Assembly: GCF_019320115.1 (NCBI RefSeq)
Contig: NC_089587.1
Span: 100,962,166-101,026,165 of the forward strand
DNA from: Miscanthus floridulus
Lineage: Eukaryota; Streptophyta; Magnoliopsida; Poales; Poaceae
DNA: 64,000 nucleotides
Direction of reading: 5' to 3'
The translations under genes were made by a program, and so were the position numbers. The notes beneath the pieces are model-generated. The model did not search any database. It was not told the DNA's origin and saw only the letters and a program-made list of their open reading frames with translations. Each line of letters starts with the position of its first letter. Positions within the stretch are counted from its first letter, which is position 1. Below, one piece after another: positions 32,514-43,338 of the stretch.

Positions 32514-35500
32514 TGTAACAGAACCAACCAAATCATAAGAACGTAAGTACAAAAACAATCACCGAAGTGATCAAATTCCTGTACTTAAGCTCCCAAAATC
32601 CCGGTAGTCCAGAAATCACGAAGGATTTCAACCAACTCTCGACATACAAACCAAAACCGTAGTGATTCAACACAACACATTATTCGTTACAATATTTCAC
32701 AAGTAGCATTCGGATTACATCCATCAGAGTTCAAATAAAATATTACAAACCAAGTTCAAATTTGCAGAAGCAACATAGTTTAGTACATAACTTTATAGTT
32801 TCAAATACATTGCTAGATCTCAGTCATGTCCCACAAAAGCATCTTCAGGTACGAGAACTATGAGAGACCGCGTCCAATGGTCTAGTCTTCATCCCAGCCG
32901 GGAGAAGGCAATACTTGCAGCAACTAAAGTAGAACTGGTCATCTGCAATAGGTGGGAGATAAACCCTGAGTACGAGAAGGTACTCAGCTAGACTTACCCG
33001 TCAAAACCAGAAATAAAAGACACCAAGGGTCATGCAAGGCTTATGAGGTGGGCTAGCTGGACACAGTTGCATAAAAGAGCTGATGAATATAGTAACCAAT
33101 TTAAACTTCGCATCAAGTTATCATCATTTACCTGTCCACTAGATTTATACCTGTACTAGAGCACTCACTTATTAGGAGCAAACAATATTAACCATAGCAG
33201 GTATAATAAGGCTGTCATCATCATATCATCATTTCCGAACCATTATGTTATTTAGTGTATCTACTTTGGAGATAAGCCCGTCAAGTTCTCACTAACCGGG
33301 AGAGACGACGACTTGAATCGAATTACAACTCAGCTGAGGGGGTATTCCTAACTCTCACCCTGGCATACTTTGCAAGGGTAGCCGTGGGTCACCTTTGGGA
33401 CAACTCAGGAATAAAATTCGCGGGTTCGATCAGCGCCAGCGCTCTCAGGGATTACCCTTCTGCCAGTACAATCAGGACTTTTAAATCACCTGCCCTTGGA
33501 CTCACGCCTACAGCTCCCTTCCGAGGCGTACTTTATACTTATCGACTCCCGGCCTGAGGTGAGCTACTCGGCTTCGTGGTCGGTCTTCAGACACGGCCAC
33601 CTAAGAGAGAGGCATACATTCAACATGAACAGGAAAGGCTCCAAGATTCAGTCCTTAAGCGACACAGACGGAGTCACTACAAACCGGTAAGCCTCCATCC
33701 GGTCTTCATTTCAAATTAAGACAGGTTTTTTTGCACGATAGCAAATATAGCCAACCGTGCCATATGTATCCCTATATCTCGTAGGTGACAGGAAATCACC
33801 CGACTTCTACCGCGTTTAAGCAGGGCTAAGCACTACACAAACCTGAGCTACATAGGATTCAGGGTATCAATATCTGGACAAGGATTGGATAACCAATACA
33901 GCAAGTGTTTGCATCCAACACCTAAACTTAATGCAACAATATATATATGTAACAATTAATACTTTAACTGCATTTTAGAAATTAGGAGGCTTAATATGCT
34001 CCGGGGCTTGCCTTTCACAAAGTTGCACGGACGGTGATCCGGGCACTCAACGGCGACCTTGTCTGGCACCTCTCCCGTGGGCTGCACCTCCTGAATCTCC
34101 GGTGTTGGCTGCTGCTGCTCCCCGCTCGGTTCCTTGAATTCCAGCAGTGTCGCACCTTCCGGTACACCTATTGCATGCCGATGCACAAGATAAATATCAT
34201 GGATGCATAAGGAATGACATGATGCTCATGATGAATGGATCATAGTAAGTGTTTAACGAAACATCACTGGACACTCGTTTACCGATTAAGAATAGCTCTA
34301 TTCAAATCACTTTAAAACATGTATCTAACTTAACTTGAAGAACAAGATCAACTTACCTAACTTGAATAACCTATGATAAAGATGCTCATCTTCAGTTAAA
34401 GGCCTAACACCTAGGAACATTACCACAAGCTTAGGAAATACTAAAGGCATACTTAAATCAAAGTTAAGGTTTTACATGCAACGAGTAGTTCCTTAATTCA
34501 ATCATAACCAGAGTTCTATAAATTCAAATGACTTGCAAGAGGACATTATGGAAAGCTTATAAAATTCTCTACAATTCATTTATAAACATCAAAGCATGAT
34601 TCTTATGTTAACCAAATCGAATTCAAGTAAACCTAGAATCTGTCCAGAAATGACACGTTTACTAAATTAATTATTTAGTGATGATGCAAAAACATAATTG
34701 GATCAAACCAAGTTTACCAACTTGTTGCACATACTAGAGGAACATCAGAAAGTATAGTGCCAACTTCTAAATAATTTATTTAATGCCCTTTTCTAATTTA
34801 TTTAATTAATTAGGTGATTAAAGCAATATATAGTAAAACTATTCAGAAAAATCTACAAAAATTACAGTAACTATCTCATGCTTCACATAGACTACCATAA
34901 AAATTTCAAAGTCATTGGGCAAGCAGAACTTGCTATATCCAAAATAACATGTGGCGTGTCTATTCTAGCATAATTAGGAAATCCTAATGAAAAGTGGTCA
35001 AGCAACAGATTTAACATTTTTCCTAGCATCATTCTAGCATAAGAATAGCACTCACCAAATTTTACCTTTACTGGATCTATAGAAAAATTATGAAAATTCA
35101 CACAAGATCCATCCATGCAAACAAGAGAATTTCCTAACTCCTACATACAGTGTCCAAAATGTATGAAAATTTAACTACAAGCTATTCATGATATGAGAAG
35201 TACACCATAAAAATTTCATGTCATTTGGAGCTACATAGAAAAAGATATAATTACCCCTATTTCCTTCATGATTAAAAGAGATAATTAGCAACTCCATTTT
35301 TCATAACAGAACATGGCATAAATTATATTTTTAATATAAACTAGACATTATCATGAACTCAACAAAATTGGAACCATATCATTTGAATCTACCAACCAGG
35401 AGATACATATTTTTGTAATATATACACAAATCTGTGAAAAGAATAAAACAAAACGAATTTGAAACCCTAACTCTACTGCTAGGCCGGCCCGAAGGACACG

Positions 35501-37176
35501 GCGGCCCGTGAAGCACACGCTGGCGCAGCCCAGACTTGGCGTGGCCCAGAACTCGCTCTCGCCTCCGCTTCAGCGACTGACAAAGGGACCCCGCACATCA
35601 GCGAGACAGACCGGGGAGGGAAAGAGGACGACGACGTAGCTCGTTGACGGCGACAGCTCTAGCGAGGTCATCGGTGCTACGGTGTTCGCCTCACCCATGC
35701 GCATCTAACGGTGCCATCTATTGAAGCTATTGCCATGGCTACAGGGGGTGGCGACGATCATGGTGGTGCACGGCCACGGCTTGGCCGGCTCCGACGAGGT
35801 GACGGCGTCGCGGCCCTAGTGGGTGACCCTACGAGCATCAGTAGCATTCACAGTACCTAGCGCAAGGGAGAGAGGGGATGGGAAGGCCACGGTGGTAGTT
35901 GGCCGTGTGGAGCACCAACTCTGATGAGGTCCTGCCATGGCGGCGGTGGAAGAAATGGCGAATACGCCCTTACCAAGCCTCAAATGACCTGACTGAAAGG
36001 TGGAGGTGGTAGAGGAGATCACGGTGAAGCTAGGGGCAAGATGGTCGACACGTTTTTGTAGTGGCAAGCACGCAAGGTGACGGCGATGCTCGATCAGAAA
36101 TGGAGGAGCTGCTGCGACATGCCACTGCGCGTGGTGGAGGCGAAAGAGATGCAAATGGAGCAGACGACTCGGTCGGGCAGGCACTGGCCTTCATCTGGAG
36201 CTTGGACGCGTGATGTGGAGACGTTGGCAGAGCATGCACGCCACGTGGCGATCAGCTTCTGAGCCGGTCGGCCACGGTGAGCTCTGGTAGTTTTCTGAAA
36301 CGTTGATTCAGTGTTCTACGACGACAAGTGACAGCGTGAATTCGACGATCCGTAACTCCCAAACGGTGGCGATTTGGTTCATGGTATAGTTAACAAAATT
36401 GAAGACCTAAGTGAGTACAACAACTTCGTCAATTGGAGCTCGATTTGGTTCGGCCTAGTTAGGGAGATACAAGCCTCCGAACATTGGTACACGAAACTGT
36501 AAATCAACTCTGGGACTTAGAATTTTCTAAGTGTGAATTCAGCATGGAAATATGACTTGTGGGCCTTGTTTGAACATGTTCTAGCCATTTTCATGAGTTT
36601 ATCATAAAACAACTTTTGTTCCTTGATAAATTGGCTACAACTTTGGTAAAGGGTGCACAGCCATGCAAGGTCTCTAAGTTGGTCTTTTGAATCAGTCAAA
36701 TAGTGGCACTCTAAGGGTCATTCAAAGTCAAACCTCCACTTGAGGGCATTTTTGTCATTTTGATCCACATGAACAATGTCCCAACAATTACCCTAAGTGT
36801 AGTTAAGGTGTATTAGACCATAATCAACCACTTTACACAAGTGCTATACCAATTTCTAATGATCACATGTGATGAAGCAACAAAATAATCAATTCACTCA
36901 AATGTTGCAATTCCATGTTTCACATGTTTCATTACTTTTGTTGCAATTTTAACTTGCCACATTCCTACCATGTTGCCATGTTTCAAGGTATAAGAAACTC
37001 ATGTTGCATTCATATGTTGCACTACTACCATTCACAAGCAAATCAAGTATGAAATAAACAGAATTGCGAATGTTGCATATGTATGTTTCAGTGACAATGG
37101 CATGATGAGATAAATGATGCATATGTTTATGAAATGAAATGCACTTTTGTGGAAGCCAAACACCTAGGGTGTTACA
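32514..37176 (-). repeat. 3' LTR of gypsy element, 4,663 bp
   Basis: It pairs with 43,339-48,001. In the first 120 aligned bases I count 5 differences, 4 of them transitions. It includes a GC-rich part (about 35,460-36,290) with short open frames that are also present, with changes, in the other LTR; none looks like a known protein. Confidence 0.93.
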
Positions 37177-37190
37177 ACCTTCCCCCCTAG
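37177..37190 (-). other. Polypurine tract of gypsy element
   Basis: The minus strand reads ctaggggggaaggtt directly before the LTR start tgtaacaccc. This is the plus-strand primer position. Confidence 0.7.
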
Positions 37191-37791
37191 AAAAATCTCA
37201 TCCCGAGATTTGGAAAGCGTACCATTTAATATAGAAAGCCGGATAATTCTCCTTTAGATAATCTTCACGCTCCCATGTTGCATCCCGATCACTATGATTA
37301 CTCCAAACTATCTTGTATAACTTAACTACTCACCTACGAGTCACTCTTTCTTGAGTATCCAGAACCTGCACGGGCTTCTCCTTGTAAGAAAGATCATATT
37401 TCAATTCGATTGTCCTCGTTGCTATTCTTTCCTCGGGAATACGAAGACACTTCTTCAGCTGAGACACATGGAATACCGGGAATATAGCTCCCATTTCACA
37501 TGGTAGATCGAGTTTATAGGCTACTCTTCCACTTTTCTCGATAATGCGGTAAGGTCCAACATATCGAGGCTCAAGTTTTCTTTTGATTCCAAAATGTTTT
37601 ACTCCTTTCATAGGGGATACCTTTAGATAAACATGATCACCTACTTCAAACTCAATAGGTTTTCTTCTCTTGTCAGCATAGCTCTTTTGTCTAGCCTGAG
37701 CGGCAGTCATATTCTTCTGTATAGTTCGGACTTGCTCTTCGGCTTCTTTTATAAAATTAATACCATAGAATCTTTTTTCTCTGGGTTCCAC
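37190..37791 (-). pseudogene. Integrase C-terminus with chromodomain-like end (one nonsense codon)
   Basis: The frame carries 'QKSYADKRRKPIEFEVGDHVYLKVSPMKGV', 'LEPRYVGPYRIIEKSGRVAYKL' and 'IFPVFHVSQLKKCL' (the GPY/F module), then 'VQVLDTQERVTRR' and a TGA at about 37,330. Beyond the stop the same frame continues 'VVKLYKIVWSNHSDRDATWERE' to about 37,190, the group II chromodomain-like tail of Tekay chromoviruses. Such tails help target integration to heterochromatin marks in related elements. It lies directly downstream of the integrase core with one stop between. Confidence 0.8.
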
Positions 37792-38613
37792 CTAGTTCAA
37801 AGGAGTTCTACACTTGCGGCCATAAAGTGCTTCGAAAGGAGCCATTTTGATACTCTCTTGATAACTGTTGTTATAAGAGAATTCAGCGAGAGGCAACCAT
37901 TCCTCCCAAGAGCCTTTGCAAGAGATAAGATAAGCTCTAAGCATGTCTTCAAGAATTTGATTAACACGCTCAGTTTGTCCTGATGTTTGCGGATGATAGG
38001 CAGAATTGTGGATTAGATGAGTGCCAAGGTTCTGATGTAAGCACTCCCAAAAGCGAGCCGTGAATTGTGGTCCTCTATCTAAAACAATGGATTTGGGTAC
38101 ACCATGGAGACGTACCACTTGTTGAAAGTAAATCTTAGCATAATTGTGAGGTTGATAGGTAGACTTGACCGGAATAAAGTGAGCGGATTTGGTTAGACGA
38201 TCTACGATAACCCAGATGGAATCACAACCCTTGTTGGTAGTGGGTAATCCAACAATGAAATCCATAACAATTTCTTCCCACTTCCAGCCAGGAATAGAGA
38301 GTGGCTGCAATAATCTAGGCCTCATGTGAATAGCCTTGACTCTACAATAGTTATCACACCTTGCCACATAGGCTGCGATTTCTTTCTTCATCTTGGTCCA
38401 CCAATAATACAGCTTGAGATCTTGATACATTTTACTACTACCAGGATGGATGGACAATTTAGAAGAATGGGCTTTAGCCATAATTTGATTTCTATGTTCT
38501 TTGTCTTTGGGTACTACAAGCCTATCATTAAACCAGAGAATTCCTTTGTCATCGACCCTAAAGTGCTTGGTCTCTTGCTCTTCCATCTTCCGCTTGATAT
38601 GAAACACGCCCAC
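37792..38613 (-). pseudogene. Integrase core of Tekay-like element
   Basis: It is open for 273 residues. The zinc-binding H-H-C-C region ends 'ARCDNYCRVKAIH'. The catalytic core has Asp in 'EEIVMDFIVGLP', Asp in 'VLDRGPQF' and Glu in 'SGQTERVNQILEDMLRAY', spaced as the D,D(35)E triad. It closes with 'FSYNNSYQESIKMAPFEALYGRKCRTPLN'. A TAG at 37,789-37,791 separates it from the C-terminal module. Confidence 0.85.
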
Positions 38614-38639
38614 ATCAGTCTTCTAGAGTTTGATAATTT

Positions 38640-39024
38640 GACTTCTAAGAGAGCAATCTACAGTGATATTGTGGAGTACTATAGGATGAAAGAGGTGTGC
38701 CAGATGAAAGTCTTCACTCACTAAGGAATTGCAATGGGCCTTTCTGCTTAAGGCATTAGCAACCACATTTGCCTTACCAGGATGGTAGTGCACTTGAAGG
38801 TTGTAGTCTTTGATTAATTCTAACCATCATCGTTGACGCATGTTCAACTCGGGTTGAGTAAAGATGTACTTGAGACTTTTATGGTCCGTATAGATGTTGC
38901 ACACATTACCTAGCAAGTAATGTCTCCAAATTTTTAGGGCATGTACAACCGCGGCTAGCTCTAAGTCATGGGTAGGATAATTGACTTCATGTTTTCGAAG
39001 CTAGCGCGAAGCATAAGCAATGAC
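38640..39024 (-). pseudogene. RNase H of Tekay-like element (several stops)
   Basis: The minus strand in pieces reads 'VIAYASR', '[32 protein letters not shown]' and '[23 protein letters not shown]', then 'DYNLQVHYHPGKANVVANALSRKAH'. This is the standard chromovirus RNase H. Stop codons lie after MQEG, ASR and RQRW. Confidence 0.75.
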
Positions 39025-39681
39025 TCAGCCCTCCTGCATAAGAACACACCTCAAACCGGTGCCATATGCATCATAATAGACATTAAAAGGCTTCTCGATG
39101 TCAGGTTGTGCCAATACAGGAGCAGAGGTTAGTAAGGTCCGCAAAGTGTGGAAAGCCTCTTCACACTTCGGAGTCCACACAAACTTCTCATCCTTTTGAA
39201 GTAGTCGAGTCATGGGCTTGGCAATTTTTGAGAAATCTAGGATAAAGCGACGATAGTAGCTAGCCAAACCTAGGAAACTTTGGACTTCTATGACCGTAGT
39301 AGGTGCCTTCCACTCAAGGACTTCTTGCACCTTAGTAGGGTCAACCAAAATTCCATCACCAGATAACACATGACCTAGAAAAGGTATCTTGTTCAACCAG
39401 AATTTGCACTTGCTGAACTTAGCATAAAGCTGGTTGTCACGTAATCGAGTTAACACAATTCTCAGATGTTCGGCATGTTCTTCTTCATTCTGAGAATATA
39501 CAAGGATATCATCAATGAACACGACGACAAACTTGTCCAATTCCGGCATGAATACTGAATTCATCAGGTACATAAAGTGTGCCAGAGCATTTATCAACCC
39601 AAAGGACATGACAAGGTATTCGAACAAGCCATATCGAGTAGAGAAAGCTATCTTAGGTATATCTTCAGGACAAATTTTGAT
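39025..39681 (-). pseudogene. Reverse transcriptase palm/thumb of Tekay-like element
   Basis: The frame continues directly from the upstream piece after one TAG at 39,682-39,684, which falls inside the conserved 'RSGYH.I' motif. It has '[22 protein letters not shown]', the catalytic [10 protein letters not shown] (about 39,500-39,519), '[11 protein letters not shown]' and '[12 protein letters not shown]'. The catalytic aspartates are intact. Confidence 0.85.
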
Positions 39682-40536
39682 CTAATGGTAGCCAGACCTC
39701 AAATCGATCTTGGAGGATACCTTAGCTTTGGAGAGCTGATCAAACAGAATATCGATGCGAGGAAGAGGGTATTTGTTCTTGATGGTAACAGCATTAAGGG
39801 GGCGATAATCTACGCACATGCGCAAAGACTTGTCCTTCTTCTTCACAAAAATAGCTGGACAACCCCAAGGAGAAGAACTAGGCCGAATCAAACCTTTCTT
39901 TAATAGCTCATTTAACTGACTCTTCAGCTCAGCCAACTCATTGGGCGGCATTCTATAGGGCCTTCGAAAAATAGGAGCCGTACTCAGAATGAGTTCTATC
40001 TCGAATTCTACTTCACGGTCCAGAGGTAATCCAGGCAAGTCATTAGGGAAGACATCTGGAAACTCACAGACAACCGATATATCTTCAATGGCTTTGGCTA
40101 GGGTAGCATTGGCTGTATTATGGGTAGCGATATCATGAGGTAACTGCACTAGAAAACCCTTCTTATCCACAGGATCCCTCAACATTACCACACGGGTTGA
40201 TGTATAGATCAACACTCCATTCCTGCTCATCCACTTCATCCCTAGGATTACATTGATTCCTACCCTCGGTAGAACTACAAGATTCATAAGGAACTCTTGA
40301 TCCCCAATCTCAATCTTTACATCCTTAACTACTTGGTTAGTCATGATATTATTTCTAGCAGCACTAATACAATAACCACCCTTGTCAATTGTAATCACAT
40401 TCATCTTATGCTTAGATGCAAAAGTAGAACTCACAAAGGAATGCGAAGCATCCAAATCAAAGAGCACAACTGCAGGGTGATCATTAACAAGGAACTTACC
40501 AGCGGTGACCACTTCACCAGCAGGAATTTCCTCCAT
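39682..40536 (-). pseudogene. Protease and N-terminal RT of Tekay-like element
   Basis: It is open for 284 residues. The retropepsin region has '[18 protein letters not shown]', where the usual D-S/T-G catalytic triplet reads D-L-D, so the protease active site is lost. The protease C-terminal motif '[10 protein letters not shown]' is intact. The RT N-terminus follows: '[20 protein letters not shown]', '[17 protein letters not shown]', '[25 protein letters not shown]' (in two parts). It ends at a TAG within 'LRSGYH'. Confidence 0.85.
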
Positions 40537-40549
40537 AGTAGTGTAGTGA

Positions 40550-41780
40550 ACACGCCCCTGACAGACGTTTCCCTGAGCATTCTGCTTGGAAGGATAGGGA
40601 CACTTATTAGCCCAGTGACTAGGCTAGTTACAATTCCAGCACGGCCTGTTAGCTGGTGGGACATTGGAGCTACCCTACCTAGAGGTATTCTTTGGCAAGG
40701 AAATTATATACCCCTTGCGGAAACTAGTTTTGGCTTGATTCTTCTTCTGAGGTGGGCGGTACCGGACATTAGCATTGGGTGGACAATATTGGGTTTTGGA
40801 TACCACTGGTGCTTTAGACTAAAAAGCACCTGCCTCAAAGTTTCTTTTACGGTTCTTGGAAGTAGCATATATTTTATCATTATTCTCCTGAGTCAGGGTG
40901 TCACTGATAAACTCATTGAAGGTGACACACTTGCAGTTGCCCATAGACTTCATCAGTTTAGGGGAAAGTCCTCTCTTGAAACTAGCTATCCTTTTGGCGT
41001 CAGTATCAACAAACTCAGGAGCATACCTCGCCAGGTTGTTAAATGCCTGGAGGTATTCATTAAGACTCTTGTTGCCTTGAGTTAGCTTCATGAACTCGGT
41101 ATGCTTAATGGCCATGAGACCAGGAGAGATAAAATGTCCCCAAAAAGCTATCTAGAACTGGTCCCAAACTATCTTGACATTTGCAGGGAAGGTGGTCCTA
41201 TGATGGGTCCACCAGATGTCTGCAGGGCCTTGGAGCTGGTGTCCTACATACGAGGCCTTCATACCTTCTGTCAAACGGAGCAATCCAAACCTTTGCTCTA
41301 TCGTACTCAACCATTCATCAGCTTGTAATGGTTCTTCTGCCTCTCTAAAGATAGGAGGCTTTATGTCCATGAAGTCCTTAAAGCTGCTATACTGGTTCGG
41401 CTTGGGTCCCTGGCGGACATGTCGGTCATCACGGTTAGCCAATTGGTGCATAGCCTCAGCTAGCATGCACTGACTTTCGATGACTGTCTGCATTAGCTCA
41501 GCTGGTGTGGGCGGTGGAGGAGGTGGTTGTTCCTCATCTCCAAGGCTATGACCACGACGAAGATTATAAGCCATCTGTAAAATGTATAGCCAATGAGCAC
41601 TGACAATGTGGAAATTTTGTAGATGAATTGTATAATTATGCCAAACTGACTCCAATGGAGAAAATGAATTTATACTATCAATAGAGGCACAATCATCCAT
41701 CACAATCACACAACTCATCAAGCGCATCGATTGACACATTAATGCGATGAACTTAACCAACAATGAGATCGATAGACCAC
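40550..41780 (-). pseudogene. Gag of Tekay-like element (stops)
   Basis: The N-terminal part (41,763-41,152) includes 'EEQPPPPPPTPAELMQTVIESQ', 'DDRHVRQGPKPNQYSSFKDFMDIKPPIF', 'ADEWLSTIEQRF' and 'YVGHQLQGPADIWW'. After a TAG comes 'LTQGNKSLNEYLQAFNNLARYAP' and 'IASFKRGLSPKLMKSM' (41,115-40,819). A degraded zinc knuckle ('[26 protein letters not shown]') lies around 40,550-40,640. Gag forms the particle and binds element RNA. Confidence 0.8.
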
Positions 41781-41986
41781 ACAGACAGAAATTATCAAAG
41801 GCTCACATACGTGGAGCGTAACACGTTTGATAGGTTACATCCAAGCCATAGAGGTTCCAACTGACATCAAAGATAACTTAAGGTTCGATATTACATCCCA
41901 ACGATTAACTTATTACAAGCTACCCGTTCATGCATGAGGATCAACAAAAGACTAGCTCTAGCGCATTAGCTAAGTAGTAAGCTAAA

Positions 41987-42583
41987 CTACGCATCGTCCT
42001 CGAAGTCAGTGTCGAAGATCTCTCCTCCATCTTCATCACTAGCAGGTTCTAACTCCTCATCTTCCTCCTCATCAGGTGGAATGTCTTCAGGTCCATTAAT
42101 CTCAGTGTCATCATCATCCGCAGCCGTGATGACACCAGAGCCCATCTCATCCTCATTGTCATTCTCATCATCAGGGGGTAGGAGAGGGTGAAGCTGACTG
42201 TGTAATAGGTGAACCTCCTCATGGAGATGATCATTGTACTCTTTGGCAGCTACCAACTGCTGCTCCAGTTCTACCTGTCGCGCTCTCAACACATTCTCCT
42301 TGTGCCAGGCTTCATTCCATTGGTTCAGCACGTGAATCAACATACATTCACAGTTGCGGTGAGCAACTATCAACCTCTAAACCTCTAGGGTCTCTTGATC
42401 CCATTCCTATGTGACTTGCTCCAAATGGTGCTGAGCTACACTCCTCTCAGCAGTCACCCGAGCTAGCTCTGTCCTCAGCCTTTCCGCCTTAGTAGGCTCC
42501 GGACGGGGCTCACAAGGAGCTAACCGATGACGAGGTGCCCTGCCTCTGATGGACTTGCGAGCAGTGCATTTCATGCACGCCAT
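41987..42583 (-). pseudogene. Leader ORF with histone H3 tail-like N-terminus, coiled coil and acidic tail
   Basis: One minus-strand frame runs from the ATG at 42,581-42,583 to the stop at 41,987-41,989 (198 codons), broken only by TAG at codons 59 and 69. It begins MACMKCTARKSIRGRAPRH. Numbered as in mature H3, A1, K4, T6, A7, R8, K9, S10, G13, A15, P16, R17, L20 and A21 match, and K14 is Arg. The mismatches at positions 2, 3, 11 and 12 are each a single C-to-T or G-to-A change from a codon for the H3 residue. Residues about 30-130 are rich in Glu, Gln, Leu and Ala with heptad-like spacing, a likely coiled coil. Residues 138-198 are about half Asp/Glu. It sits between the primer-binding site and gag, where some chromoviruses carry no gene. 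I know no named family; function is unknown, and histone mimicry is inference. Confidence 0.65.
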
Positions 42584-43324
42584 CTGTAGCAAAAAGTTGC
42601 AACGTAAGGGGAGAATCATTTAAGGGATACGAAATTTAATTAGTCAAGACCATCAATTTTAAAGGAGGGAGTAATGCAAAAATGCTATGTATGTTTGAAC
42701 ATGATGCATGCATGATTCGTACGTCCTCACAAACCTAGAAAAGTTTAAAGGCTAGCAAAATATATGGTGGCATACATACGTTCTCTCGTATACGGTAGCT
42801 AATCGATCTACAACGATACATTGTTAGTGTACCTGCAGAAAATTTCATTTTAGCCCAATAATTTTCCAAAAAGGCATGTAAAGTAAGCAGTAAACTAAAT
42901 ACTTTCATACATACATCCCCCGATGTATATACTCTAGTATCACAACTACCCGACAAAGATACCCACACTTAAGTACTCTCATAGATACATGACCGAACAT
43001 GTAAGTATGCGAGCAACCACAACTACTCTCCCCTAGACCGACGGTTGGACGGTCATACTCTCACAACTCCCACTTACCAGAGCATAGAGGTATTTTGATC
43101 CATACATTACCACCCAAGCGGATAGCATCCATACAATAGCACGCCGTATGGACAACGAAACAGAAACAAGCAGGAACCCCCAAGTTAGTACTTTAATAAG
43201 CCACCTAAGAGTCCTTATTTGGGCATAAGGGATATGACCACTAGCAACACTTAGTATTTAATTTAGAATTTTCACAAATACTTTTGTTTTAAATACATAA
43301 ATGACATGTTTAGTGTCGAATCTT

Positions 43325-43336
43325 GCTCTAATACCA
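43325..43336 (-). other. Primer-binding site of gypsy element
   Basis: The minus strand reads tggtattagagc, one base from the tggtatcagagc site complementary to initiator methionine tRNA. It lies two bases beyond the LTR end at 43,339. Confidence 0.8.
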
Positions 43337-43338
43337 GC

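Noticed and set aside
35816..36184. Arg/His/Ser-rich minus-strand frame inside the gypsy LTR, also at 46,640-46,978
   Set aside because: It is present only because the LTRs are duplicates; it differs in length between copies and has no recognisable domain.
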